Shown here: in pieces, positions 1 through 7,716 of the stretch
Position numbering within the stretch: position 1 is the first letter of the stretch
Layout of the letters: each line of letters starts with the position of its first letter
Origin: JANNFX01 sp031380225
GTDB taxonomy: Bacteria > Pseudomonadota > Alphaproteobacteria > Rhizobiales > Hyphomicrobiaceae
Direction of reading: 5' to 3'
Length of the DNA: 16,998 bases
Assembly (NCBI GenBank): GCA_031380225.1
Contig: JANNFX010000183.1
Span: 1 to 16,998 of the forward strand
Notes under the pieces: generated by a model
Databases searched by the model: none
What the model saw: the letters and a program-made list of their open reading frames with translations, nothing else
Told to the model about the DNA's origin: nothing
Program-made: the position numbers and the translations under genes

Positions 1-189
1 GCGCTCGACGCTGCTGAAAGCAGCCATCGGCGCTATCTCGTCACCGGCGACGAGTCGTACCTCACATCCTATCGGACCGTTGTCGAACAAATGCCAGAAT
101 ACCTTCGGTATCTCAGAGGTTTGACGGGCGAGGGGCCGGAACAACAGGCCCGCCGGGCACTATTCAAATCGTCATCGAAGGCCGCGTGA
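1..189 (+). pseudogene. 3' fragment of a CHASE3-domain sensor protein, probably frameshifted
   Basis: The open frame enters from the left edge and stops with TGA at 187-189. It carries the CHASE3 signature: ALDAAESSHRRYLVTGDESYL, then a YRTVV..MPEYLRYLRGLTGEGPEQQAR segment (the family pattern is RGYLLTGDExYLxPY ... LRxLTxDNPxQQ). CHASE3 is an extracytoplasmic helical sensor domain of histidine kinases, cyclases and chemoreceptors. The frame ends abruptly after QQARRALFKS. In the third frame of the same strand the next residues read IEGRVSHSAAIASG, which resembles the continuation expected of CHASE3 (LIEARLAELRATIAL). One lost base near 168-174 would join the two frames. Nothing that looks like an output domain follows before the next gene at 272. 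I read it as a decayed remnant, but the 5' part lies outside the window, so a short intact protein cannot be excluded. Confidence 0.5.
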
Positions 190-271
190 GCCACAGTGCA
201 GCGATCGCATCCGGCAACGCTTGGACAGGCGATCATTGCCGAGGCGCATCGCTCCGGAGTAGGCTACCGCA

Positions 272-910
272 ATGATCAAGATCGGTATCACAGGACACCG
301 GCCGCACCGGCTCAAGGTTTCAGAGGAAAAGCTCGGCCAGCGCGTGGCCGGCGTATTGCACGGAATGATCGCAGCGTCCGGTGCGGCGTCGCCGGAGCCG
401 GTGCTCGACATCATCTCGCCGCTCGCAGAAGGCACGGATCGCATCGTCGCGCGCGAAGCGTTGGCATTGGGCCAAAACCTGACGGCAATATTGCCGTTCG
501 AGCGCCGCGACTATGAAGCCACATTCAGCGATCGCACCACCACCAAAGAATTCCGCAAGCTCTGGAAAGCTGCGAACGAGCGTTTAACCCTCGATGGTCT
601 GGCGAAGCACACGGAAGCCAGTTACGTTGCTGTTGGCATGTTGACACTGGCGCGCGCCGATCTCGTACTGACAATTTGGGACGGAGAGCCAGCGCAAGGC
701 CGCGGCGGTACGCCCGAAATTTTGCGAGATGCGCTTGAGTGGGGCCTTCCCGTTATCTGGATCCATGCCAGCGAAGATCGCGAACCGGTATTGCTGAGTG
801 CTGGCAATGAAGGGACACCACTATCGCTCGATCAAGCGGCGGCAACGGCCCGGCCTGTCACGCAGGACACATATCAGGCACTAGTTACTCAATTCCGCAA
901 CAATCCCTAA
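272..910 (+). CDS. SLOG-superfamily-like putative nucleotide/ligand sensor protein
   Basis: The 212-residue soluble protein opens with a Rossmann-like strand and the motif GITGHR (residues 5-10). SPLAEGTDRIVAREAL follows at 49-64, ILPFERRDY at 73-81, ADLVLTIWDG at 129-138 and GRGGTPEILRDALEWG at 143-158, and it ends with the strand PVIWIH (160-165). This arrangement, with G-x-x-G-H-R, a central EGTD and a C-terminal GGT, is that of the SLOG fold (LOG/DprA/YspA-like), which binds nucleotides or nucleotide-derived ligands. No transmembrane segment or second effector domain is seen. The ATG at 272 is preceded by GGAGTAGG about 8 bases upstream, which supports this start. The gene faces a SLATT-like membrane protein (1075-2055). 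SLOG-SLATT pairs are recognised in comparative genomics as likely sensor-effector conflict systems, and by that analogy this protein would sense a signal nucleotide. The ligand is unknown. Confidence 0.72.
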   Translation: MIKIGITGHRPHRLKVSEEKLGQRVAGVLHGMIAASGAASPEPVLDIISPLAEGTDRIVAREALALGQNLTAILPFERRDYEATFSDRTTTKEFRKLWKAANERLTLDGLAKHTEASYVAVGMLTLARADLVLTIWDGEPAQGRGGTPEILRDALEWGLPVIWIHASEDREPVLLSAGNEGTPLSLDQAAATARPVTQDTYQALVTQFRNNP

Positions 911-925
911 AATTGCAGCAGTGAC

Positions 926-1027
926 GTAGGTTGGGTCAAGCGCAGCGCGACCCAACATTTACGCTCAGCCAAAGCGTTTGTTGTGTGCCGAGATGTTGGG
1001 TCGCGCGAAGTGCTTGACCCAACCTAC
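926..1027. repeat. REPIN-like nested inverted repeat between convergent genes
   Basis: Two arms, 926-957 and 994-1027, are near-perfect inverted copies; the second has two extra bases. They are separated by 36 bases. Each arm is also a hairpin by itself: TTGGGTC at 931-937 pairs with GACCCAA at 949-955, and TTGGGTC at 996-1002 pairs with GACCCAA at 1016-1022. Two small palindromes in inverted orientation are the architecture of a REPIN, a REP doublet mobilised by RAYT transposases. The GTAGGTTGGGT core resembles palindromic intergenic elements found in many proteobacteria. Lying between converging genes, it could also end transcription or protect 3' ends on both sides, but no long U-run follows. 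Confidence 0.75.
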
Positions 1028-1074
1028 AGCAGTTTTGTTTATTTGACGCCCGCACAGTCTCTGCCGGAGGCAAT

Positions 1075-2055
1075 CTAACCCACATCATCCGCGTCATCAT
1101 CAGACGGGCGAACGAATGACCAAACCGCGTGCTCTTGATCGAGAATACTGCGCACATCGGTGAAGTACTTTTGCAAGCTGGCGCCATCGCCATTTGAAAC
1201 CGCAGCCTCAACTTTCGGCAAATCACGTGTGATTAGAATTTTCAACTTTTGCGCAGTGATTTCATAGAGTGTCGCCTTGCGCTCATCTTCATCCATTAAT
1301 GTTCGTGCGGTGGCATGAGCCAGTACACCTGACGCGATGGTGGTGATGCCAAGTTGCCAGCGGTTAGCGTCCGGTATCACAAGTGCGGTTGCAAGCGCGT
1401 CCACCGTCTGCGGCAACGCCGCGCCAAGCTGCTTTGCTAGGGCCGCCAATCCAAGCAAGGTTGCGCCAGCGACGAGCAGGTAGCCAAGTATCCTGAGCGG
1501 TGAAAATTGGCTGGCCAGTGCCTTGTGCTGCTCAGCCCGGCGTTCGAAGTAACGTAACTGATCTTTGACATGCGCCGCCTGCAATAGCGCCAGTTTTTGT
1601 GTCAACACTGTTTTGGGATCAGCTCCAGAAGGTGCCGGTGCCTTGAGAATTGTGGCGAAAGTCTTGCCGCGCCGGCGTTCAGCCTCGGCCCGCGACGACA
1701 TCCACTCGCCGGCCGGTTTCAACCAACTGAGCAGCAGCGTCGCCCCAAACGTGGCGGCAAGTGCAAGCGTCTGCATGCCGCCAACAATCATGCGCGGCAC
1801 GCCATTGATCACTTGTTCAACCGGAAACAGCAGGATGGCACCAATAATGATGCCAAATGTGGTCGCGCGAATCCCGCGCCGGCCCCAAGTCTGATAGCGC
1901 GCTTGGGCCAGCATCGCTTCAACATCGGCGCTTTCGTATGCTGCAAGCTCAGCTTGAACAGCGGCACTGCGCGCAATAGCTGCAACCGGAGCGTCGCCTG
2001 GGAGCTTGGATAGAAACTCTTCGATTGCCTGGCGCTGATAAAGTTTTGAAGTCAT
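1075..2055 (-). CDS. SLATT-like membrane protein with two 2TM modules (putative effector)
   Basis: From the ATG at 2055 the protein has 326 residues; GGGGA lies about 6 bases upstream. An in-frame TTG at 2073 would add six residues and looks less likely. Hydrophobic segments lie near residues 63-79, 88-112, 187-207 and 232-250. The second helix is followed by WMSSRAEAERRRGKTFATI (118-136), the amphipathic W-x-x-x-R-A-x-A-E pattern typical after the helix pair in SLATT (SMODS- and SLOG-associating 2TM effector) domains. QLRYFERRAEQH (166-177) leads into the second helix pair, so the protein looks like two SLATT-type halves in tandem. The C-terminus is acidic (SDDDADDV). SLATT proteins are predicted to disturb membrane integrity when a partner senses a signal. 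The neighbour at 272-910 is a SLOG-like protein, which fits, although the genes converge rather than form an operon. The family assignment is moderately sure; the effector role is inferred. Confidence 0.6.
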   Translation of the reverse strand: MTSKLYQRQAIEEFLSKLPGDAPVAAIARSAAVQAELAAYESADVEAMLAQARYQTWGRRGIRATTFGIIIGAILLFPVEQVINGVPRMIVGGMQTLALAATFGATLLLSWLKPAGEWMSSRAEAERRRGKTFATILKAPAPSGADPKTVLTQKLALLQAAHVKDQLRYFERRAEQHKALASQFSPLRILGYLLVAGATLLGLAALAKQLGAALPQTVDALATALVIPDANRWQLGITTIASGVLAHATARTLMDEDERKATLYEITAQKLKILITRDLPKVEAAVSNGDGASLQKYFTDVRSILDQEHAVWSFVRPSDDDADDVG

Positions 2056-2182
2056 CCCCGGTCCCCAGACCAAGCCGCCCGCCGGCGAACTCGCTAGACT
2101 GAGACTATGGCCAAAGCCAAACGGCGTCTACCGGTCCGAGAGAAACCGGACGTGTTTTGGGATGATGGACGTGTTTCGAACC

Positions 2183-2887
2183 TTAGCCGCCGGTATCCGC
2201 AGTCTGGAAATCGAGCACATAGCCGGCGCCGCGAACCGTGCGGATCGGATCGGCTTCCTTACCGCGCACCAGCGCCTTGCGAAGCCGGCCAACATGGACA
2301 TCGATCGTGCGCTCATCGATCTCCGCGGTGTTACTCCACACCCGGTCGATCAATTGACCACGGCCCAAGACACGGCCAGCGCTTTCAAGCATGACTTCGA
2401 GCAGCCGGTATTCGGTCGGTCCGAGCGTAATCTCTCGGCCCGCGCGCTTGACCCGGTGGGCGGCGCGGTCCAACTCGATATCACCAGCCTGCAGCACATC
2501 CGACACGCGCTCCGGCACGGCACGGCGCAGCAACGCTTTGACCCGTGCCAAGAGTTCCGGCACCGAGAATGGCTTCACAACATAGTCATCGGCACCACTC
2601 GACAGCCCGCGAATGCGATCCGCTTCCTCGCCGCGCGCCGTCAGCATGAGAATCGGGACCGGCCGTGTCTTCGCGGCGCGACGCAGCCTGCCGCAAAGTT
2701 CAATGCCGCTCATATCTGGCAGCATCCAGTCGAGCACCAGAAGATCAAAGTTTTCTTCGGCTAAAAACAACTCGCCGTCTTCTGCGCTCGAGGCCACTGA
2801 TACCGTGTAACCTTGGGTCTTGAGATTGTACTCAAGCAGTGTTGCGAGTGATTTGTCGTCTTCGACGACAAGGATTTTTGCTGGCAT
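2183..2887 (-). CDS. phoB: Phosphate regulon response regulator PhoB
   Basis: This 234-residue OmpR/PhoB-family regulator has an N-terminal receiver domain: acidic pair E9/D10/D11, phospho-acceptor D53 in VLDWMLPD, T83 and K105 in the YVVKPF motif. A winged-helix DNA-binding domain covers about residues 130-228, with LGPTEYRLLEVML, TIDVHVGRLRKAL and the terminal VRGAGYVLD. When phosphorylated by PhoR under phosphate limitation, PhoB binds Pho boxes and activates genes for phosphate uptake. It is the last gene of the cluster. Its ATG lies four bases after the phoU stop codon, so it depends on upstream transcription and is probably autoregulated through the Pho box ahead of pstS. Length and motifs are normal for the family, and the assignment is secure. 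Confidence 0.97.
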   Translation of the reverse strand: MPAKILVVEDDKSLATLLEYNLKTQGYTVSVASSAEDGELFLAEENFDLLVLDWMLPDMSGIELCGRLRRAAKTRPVPILMLTARGEEADRIRGLSSGADDYVVKPFSVPELLARVKALLRRAVPERVSDVLQAGDIELDRAAHRVKRAGREITLGPTEYRLLEVMLESAGRVLGRGQLIDRVWSNTAEIDERTIDVHVGRLRKALVRGKEADPIRTVRGAGYVLDFQTADTGG

Positions 2888-2891
2888 GGTT

Positions 2892-3617
2892 TTATCCGTT
2901 GAGACCTGTCCGGCTCTTAGGCATTAGAGTCGAGGTGTCGTCGCTCTTCGGCCGGTCATCGGCCAAGATTTCTCCAGTGACGAGATAGTGGATGTTCTCG
3001 GCAATGTTGGTGGTGTGGTCGCCAATACGCTCGATGTTTTTTGCTGCAAACAGCAAGTGCGTGCAGAGCCCGATGTTACGCGGATCTTCCATCATGTAAG
3101 TCAAAAGTTCGCGGAAGACAGAGTTGTAGAGCGCGTCCAAGCCAGCATCACCGCGCCAAACTGCGAGCGCCTTTTTATCGTCGCGCGAACTGAAGGCATC
3201 GAGAATGTCTTTTAGCTGGCGTTGCGCCAACTCGGCCATGTGCCGAAGACCATTCATCAGCGTTTTCGGATGGCTCTCATTTGAAACGGCGAGCGCACGC
3301 TTGGCGATGTTCTTGGCCAAGTCGCCAGCGCGTTCAAGATCACCGGCAATTTTGAGGACGGTCATGATGTGGCGAAGATCGTTGGCCATCGGCTGCCGTT
3401 TGGCAATCATGTAGACAGCGCGTTCTTGCAACTGCGCCTCTAATTCATCGATGATCCGGTCGCCGGCTACGGTGGCTTCGGCAAGTCGTGGATCGCGGCT
3501 TTCGAGCGCTGCAAACGCGTCCGCCAGCAGTTTTTCGGCGTGGCCGCCCATTTCAGCCGTCATCCGGTCCAATTCGGAAAATTCGATATCATAAGATTTA
3601 ACGATGTGATTATTCAT
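2892..3617 (-). CDS. phoU: Phosphate signalling adaptor PhoU
   Basis: From the ATG at 3617 the protein has 241 residues, the usual PhoU length. A longer in-frame reading to 3701 would overlap pstB and is unlikely. It consists of two three-helix PhoU repeats. Each carries the metal-binding E/D-x-x-x-D pattern: DLERAGDLAKN in the first half and NIERIGDHTTNIAE in the second. PhoU links the state of the Pst transporter to PhoR and keeps the Pho regulon off when phosphate is plentiful; it also limits Pst activity. The gene starts 10 bases after the pstB stop and ends four bases before phoB, so the three are surely co-transcribed. The C-terminal tail after residue 215 is polar and probably disordered. 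Confidence 0.96.
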   Translation of the reverse strand: MNNHIVKSYDIEFSELDRMTAEMGGHAEKLLADAFAALESRDPRLAEATVAGDRIIDELEAQLQERAVYMIAKRQPMANDLRHIMTVLKIAGDLERAGDLAKNIAKRALAVSNESHPKTLMNGLRHMAELAQRQLKDILDAFSSRDDKKALAVWRGDAGLDALYNSVFRELLTYMMEDPRNIGLCTHLLFAAKNIERIGDHTTNIAENIHYLVTGEILADDRPKSDDTSTLMPKSRTGLNG

Positions 3618-3627
3618 GGGGTGATCC

Positions 3628-4458
3628 TTAGCCGATACGGCCGGTGATATAATCTTGCGTACGTTGATCGGACGGCCGGGTAAAAATGGCCTGCGTCTCA
3701 CCTTCTTCGACCAGCGTTCCGAGATGGAAAAACGCTGTCCGTTGCGAAACGCGGGCTGCTTGCTGCATGGAATGCGTGACGATCACAATTGTATAAGCCT
3801 GACGCAATTCTTCGATCAGCATCTCAATGCGCGCCGTTGCGATCGGGTCAAGCGCCGAGCACGGCTCGTCCATGAGTATGATCTCGGGATCAATGGCGAT
3901 GGTGCGGGCGATGCAAAGGCGCTGCTGCTGGCCGCCAGAAAGCCCTGTGCCCGACTCGTTCAAGCGATCCTTGACTTCTTCCCAAAGACTTGCCTTGCGC
4001 AAACTCCTTTCGACAATAGCGTCGAGCTCGCCTTTGTTGGCGGCGAGGGCGTGAATGCGCGGACCATAAGCGACATTCTCGTAGATCGATTTCGGAAATG
4101 GATTTGGCTTTTGGAACACCATGCCGACCCGCGACCGCAGTTCGACCGGATCGATAGCTGGATCGTAGATGTCTTCGCCATCGATCAGGATTGAACCCGT
4201 TACGCGGCACGTGGCGACGGTATCGTTCATCCGGTTAATGCAACGCAAGAACGTCGATTTACCGCATCCAGATGGCCCGATAAAAGACGTAACGGCACGC
4301 GGCGCGATGTTAACGCACACATCTTTGAGTGCGTGCTTCTCGCCATAATGCACATTGACACCCTGCGCCGAGATTTTTGGCGGCGGACCGGCAGGCGTCA
4401 CCAAAGCGCCGTTGGCCAGGGCGGTATTGACGTCGAATGCTACTGACATATCCATCAT
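3628..4458 (-). CDS. pstB: Phosphate ABC transporter ATP-binding protein PstB
   Basis: The 276-residue ABC ATPase energises high-affinity phosphate import through PstC and PstA. Visible motifs are Walker A GPSGCGKST (61-69), Q-loop Q116 in VFQKPNPFP, signature LSGGQQQR (173-180), Walker B IILMDEP (193-199) and the H-loop histidine H229. The FQKPNPFPKSIYENV segment and the ..HSMQQAARVSQRTAFF.. segment are typical of PstB rather than of other ABC importers. About 20 residues at the N-terminus are not conserved. ATG codons at residues 1, 2 and 4 are all possible starts, because the GAGGG ribosome site lies very close to the first ATG and is better spaced for the later ones. Nineteen bases separate it from the pstA stop. 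Confidence 0.97.
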   Translation of the reverse strand: MMDMSVAFDVNTALANGALVTPAGPPPKISAQGVNVHYGEKHALKDVCVNIAPRAVTSFIGPSGCGKSTFLRCINRMNDTVATCRVTGSILIDGEDIYDPAIDPVELRSRVGMVFQKPNPFPKSIYENVAYGPRIHALAANKGELDAIVERSLRKASLWEEVKDRLNESGTGLSGGQQQRLCIARTIAIDPEIILMDEPCSALDPIATARIEMLIEELRQAYTIVIVTHSMQQAARVSQRTAFFHLGTLVEEGETQAIFTRPSDQRTQDYITGRIG

Positions 4459-4477
4459 ACCCTCAAGGTTCTAGAAC

Positions 4478-6217
4478 TTACCAACGTCTTTCGAATTTCT
4501 TTCTGAGCCAAATCGCGGCACCATTCATAACAAATAGCACCGTCAACAAGACAATGATTGCGGCGGCTGTTTTTGATTGGAAGGCTGGTTCCGGCAGATC
4601 TGACCAAAGATAGATTTGAACCGGCAAGACGGTCGCCGATTCGGTGAAGCCTTTCGGAACATCAACGATAAACGCCACCATTCCGATCATCAAAAGCGGT
4701 GCCGTTTCCCCCAACGCATGCGCCATGCCGATGATGGTGCCCGTCATGATACCTGGCATTGCGAGCGGCAGGACGTGATGAAAAATCGCCTGTTGCTTGG
4801 ATGCGCCAATGCCGAGCGCGGCCTCCTGAACCGAAGGCGGCACTGCCCGCAAAGCGGCCCGCGACGTGATGATAATGGTCGGCAACACCAACAGCGCCAA
4901 CACAAGACCTCCGACGAGCGGCGCCGAACGTGGCAGCCCGAAAAAGTTGAGGAACACAGCCAGACCAAGTAGTCCAAACACAATCGAGGGCACTGCCGCG
5001 AGATTATTGATATTGATATCAATGAGATCAGTCAGCCGGTTCTTTGGAGCGAACTGTTCTAGATAAATGGCCGCCAATACCCCGATTGGCAAACATATGA
5101 TCATGGTCACGAACAGTGTCAGCAGTGATCCAACAATCGCGCCGCGCACCCCCGCCAATTCGGCTTCACGGCTATCACCGGCCGTGAAAAACCGCCAATT
5201 GAACTGCTTCTCAACGTGCCCATTGCTCCTCAGATGTTCGAGGAAGGCAACGCCACGGTCCGAAATGCTGCGGTCGGTTTCCGGCGTCGCGTAGGTGATC
5301 AATTGCCACTGGCCAGGAGCCGCGGCCTCAGTGGACTTCAATGGAATGAGAACGTCACCGGTGACAACGGAACTCGCGAGTTTTGTCACTTTAACTAAAC
5401 CGCCGTTTATCTCTACCAGGTGGCTGGCGATTTTCCCGTCGAGCACTTCCTCGCTGTTTGGGTTACTCAGCCGTGCTTCCAGCGATTTGGCGTCCTTGCG
5501 AAGTTCGGCGATGCGATCGGCAGTAGTGCCCGAATTCAAACGCTGAAGCCGATCGGCTTCGGCCGACAACGCGGCAGCTTTAGATTGAATGTCCTTTTTA
5601 ACTTCAACAAGCGCTGCTGCAAAATCGGTGTCGGTGGTCAGAACAGTGATTTCACCAGCCGTCGCTGACGGTGTCGCAGTGCCTAATGATGGAGCCGAAT
5701 TGATGATAGGTGTGCCGTCACCCTTCAAATAGAGGTCGGCGGTGTCCGACAGCAAAAAATTCGCTTTCACGGTTTTACCGATCATTTCGGGATGAGCGGC
5801 AACTTCAGTCCGCAGTTCGTCGGCGGCGCCTGAACTCAAGAGATCATTCAACTGCTTCTTTTGCGTGCGACCCTCGATACCAGGGACGGCTGCGGCCAAA
5901 GCGGTTCGTGCCAGTGCCATATAATCTGCGCCAAGGATGGCACTCGGGTCGCGCTTGCCGTCAGGATCGACGATGTCTTCGGTGACAGCAACGTCAGCAA
6001 CAATCGAATGCTGCCAAAAGGCCGGCATTCCCTTAGTGAATATATCAGTAATCAAAATTACAAGGAACGCCGAAGCAATCGCAAGTGCCGATATTCCGTA
6101 CCAACGGAACCGCGTATTGGAACGATACCGCGCCTTCAGCCGAGCTTTTGCTGCAACCGATCTAGTGTCTGTCCGGCGCGGGGCGATGCCCTGCGATGTG
6201 AAACCGATATCAGTCAT
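4478..6217 (-). CDS. pstA: Phosphate ABC transporter permease PstA (long form with N-terminal extension)
   Basis: At 579 residues this is about twice the classical PstA length. A cytoplasmic N-terminus is followed by one membrane helix (about 41-58). A large, presumably periplasmic, region runs from about 65 to 355, with a predicted coiled coil near 200-250 (VEVKKDIQSKAAALSAEADRL and the following heptads). The BPD-type permease domain then runs from about 360 to the end with several helices. The EAA loop is at 465-490 (EAALGIGASKQQ.. HVLPLAMPGI), where PstB docks. Long PstA forms with an N-terminal DUF3333 region are known in alpha- and gammaproteobacteria; the role of the extension is unclear. 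The start ATG overlaps the pstC stop by 8 bases, which implies translational coupling. The C-terminus KKFERRW is typical. Confidence 0.95.
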   Translation of the reverse strand: MTDIGFTSQGIAPRRTDTRSVAAKARLKARYRSNTRFRWYGISALAIASAFLVILITDIFTKGMPAFWQHSIVADVAVTEDIVDPDGKRDPSAILGADYMALARTALAAAVPGIEGRTQKKQLNDLLSSGAADELRTEVAAHPEMIGKTVKANFLLSDTADLYLKGDGTPIINSAPSLGTATPSATAGEITVLTTDTDFAAALVEVKKDIQSKAAALSAEADRLQRLNSGTTADRIAELRKDAKSLEARLSNPNSEEVLDGKIASHLVEINGGLVKVTKLASSVVTGDVLIPLKSTEAAAPGQWQLITYATPETDRSISDRGVAFLEHLRSNGHVEKQFNWRFFTAGDSREAELAGVRGAIVGSLLTLFVTMIICLPIGVLAAIYLEQFAPKNRLTDLIDININNLAAVPSIVFGLLGLAVFLNFFGLPRSAPLVGGLVLALLVLPTIIITSRAALRAVPPSVQEAALGIGASKQQAIFHHVLPLAMPGIMTGTIIGMAHALGETAPLLMIGMVAFIVDVPKGFTESATVLPVQIYLWSDLPEPAFQSKTAAAIIVLLTVLFVMNGAAIWLRKKFERRW

Positions 6218-7601
6218 ATTGTTCCTGATACTTTCTAACGATTCTGAGCGCGATGTAGTTCAAGAACAATGTGATAAAGAAGAGCACAAGTCCGAGTGCA
6301 AACGCCGCGAGAGTCTTGGCGCTATCAAACTCCTGATCGCCAACCAGAATTGTTTTGATCTGGACGGTGATGGTGGTCACGGCATGCAGGGGATTGAGCG
6401 TCAAGTTGGCGGCAAGTCCGGCCGCCATGACGACAATCATCGTTTCACCAATCGCGCGGCTGATCGCCAACATGAAGGCTGCAACAATTCCTGGCAGTGC
6501 TGCAGGCAGTACGACTTGACGAATTGTCTCGGCTTGCGTCGCCCCAAGTGCATACGCGCCATCACGCATCGCCTGCGGGACAGCGTTAATTACATCGTCT
6601 GACAATGACGATATGAATGGAATAATCATCATGCCCATGACGAGGCCGGCAGCGAGTGCGCTCTCGGACGCAATATCAAGACCAATCGTTTCGCCCGCTC
6701 CGCGAAGCAGCGGCGCAACAGTTAGAGCTGCAAAAAATCCCAGAACGACAGTTGGAATCCCTGCCAGAATTTCAAGGACCGGCTTGAAAATCGCGCGCAC
6801 TTTAGGGCTGGCAAATTCGGCTAGATAAATAGCAGACAATAACCCCAGCGGACCCGCAACGAGGATCGCGATCACCGTAATCAGAAGCGTTCCGGCCAAA
6901 AGCGGAATGAAGCCATACGCCGTAGCAATCTCGCCCTGATCGGCACGCATTGCGGCTTGCGGGTTCCACTCGGTACCAAACAAGAAGTCAAAAACGCCAG
7001 GCCTTCCTATGATGGCGGGATCGAAGAAGAACCGGTAGGATTCACCAGCCACAGAAAACAGGATGCCAAATGTTGTCAGAACGGCAATCGCGGCACACAG
7101 AAATAATAGCACTTGCACGATGTATTCAAAGCGGTCCCGCGCTCTGAATCGAAGTGCCACCTTGTTCGTACCCCAAAAACCAGCAGCAAAACCAACCACG
7201 ATGCCGGTGGCTAAAATTACTCGCTGTCCAAGTACATGGGTCTCAGTAAACGATACCGCTGCGGATCTAGTTGCTTCAGAACTTTCGCCAGAGGTAACGC
7301 CTGCAATGAGATTCGTAATTTCGCGAAGCAGTGTGCTGCGTGCCAACGGGTCCGTGATCGACTCGGAAGGGAAATTTGACAATGCATTATGTTCTGCCAA
7401 CCAGCCCACGACTGGAGTGCCAATGGCATAGACCAGTAGCATTGGGACTAGAACGAGTGCCGCGGTATACAGTCCGTGATACACAGGCAAGGAATGGAGT
7501 TGGGAAAGTTTGGCCCCGCCAACAGCGATGGCGCGCCCGCGGCTCACAAAGAACCCAGCCATAACCAGCAAAACGGTCGCTGCTAAATATAACGCCGGCA
7601 T
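6210..7601 (-). CDS. pstC: Phosphate ABC transporter permease PstC (long form)
   Basis: The permease partner of PstA forms the membrane channel of the high-affinity phosphate importer. From the start chosen here it has 463 residues, against about 300-320 in the classical form. Two or three extra N-terminal helices and a periplasmic loop (residues about 75-125 of the 467-residue reading) precede the conserved permease domain. The EAA loop is DGAYALGATQAETIRQVVLP...PGI, and FMLAISRAIGETMIVVM follows it. An N-terminal extension of this kind (DUF3708 in my recollection) occurs with the long PstA form. The ATG at 7601 has AGGATGG about 8 bases upstream. The in-frame ATG at 7613 lies directly against that site and would add four residues, so both starts are possible. 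A hairpin separates it from pstS. Confidence 0.95.
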   Translation of the reverse strand: MPALYLAATVLLVMAGFFVSRGRAIAVGGAKLSQLHSLPVYHGLYTAALVLVPMLLVYAIGTPVVGWLAEHNALSNFPSESITDPLARSTLLREITNLIAGVTSGESSEATRSAAVSFTETHVLGQRVILATGIVVGFAAGFWGTNKVALRFRARDRFEYIVQVLLFLCAAIAVLTTFGILFSVAGESYRFFFDPAIIGRPGVFDFLFGTEWNPQAAMRADQGEIATAYGFIPLLAGTLLITVIAILVAGPLGLLSAIYLAEFASPKVRAIFKPVLEILAGIPTVVLGFFAALTVAPLLRGAGETIGLDIASESALAAGLVMGMMIIPFISSLSDDVINAVPQAMRDGAYALGATQAETIRQVVLPAALPGIVAAFMLAISRAIGETMIVVMAAGLAANLTLNPLHAVTTITVQIKTILVGDQEFDSAKTLAAFALGLVLFFITLFLNYIALRIVRKYQEQYD

Positions 7602-7661
7602 TCTAATTGCCATCCTGCACTATTGTAAGCCGATACCGCATTCCCAGTGGTCTGACGGCAA

Positions 7662-7693
7662 GCGGCCACCCCCATTTTCCGGGAAGTGGCCGC
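7662..7693 (-). promoter_or_regulatory. Stable intergenic hairpin between pstS and pstC
   Basis: On the - strand transcript, GCGGCCAC pairs with GTGGCCGC (8 bp, perfect), with an inner CCC/GGG extension and a loop that includes GGAAAAU. It begins 23 bases after the pstS stop. No U-run follows, so it is not a complete intrinsic terminator. Such hairpins after binding-protein genes protect the upstream message and lower expression of the downstream permease genes. That role is inferred here. Confidence 0.65.
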
Positions 7694-7716
7694 CCATTGG
7701 TAAAGTTTCTACCGGC

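Noticed and set aside
2133..2160. Possible terminator after phoB
   Set aside because: The GTCCG/CGGAC stem is only 5 bp with competing pairings, and no U-run follows on the - strand.
2107..2394. + strand ORF starting MAKAKRRLPVREKPDVFWDDG
   Set aside because: Only the first 25 codons lie outside phoB; the rest is antisense to its conserved C-terminal domain and shows no family pattern.
3618..3701. N-terminal extension of PhoU
   Set aside because: It would overlap the end of pstB by 74 bases and adds residues not seen in PhoU; the ATG at 3617 fits the family length.
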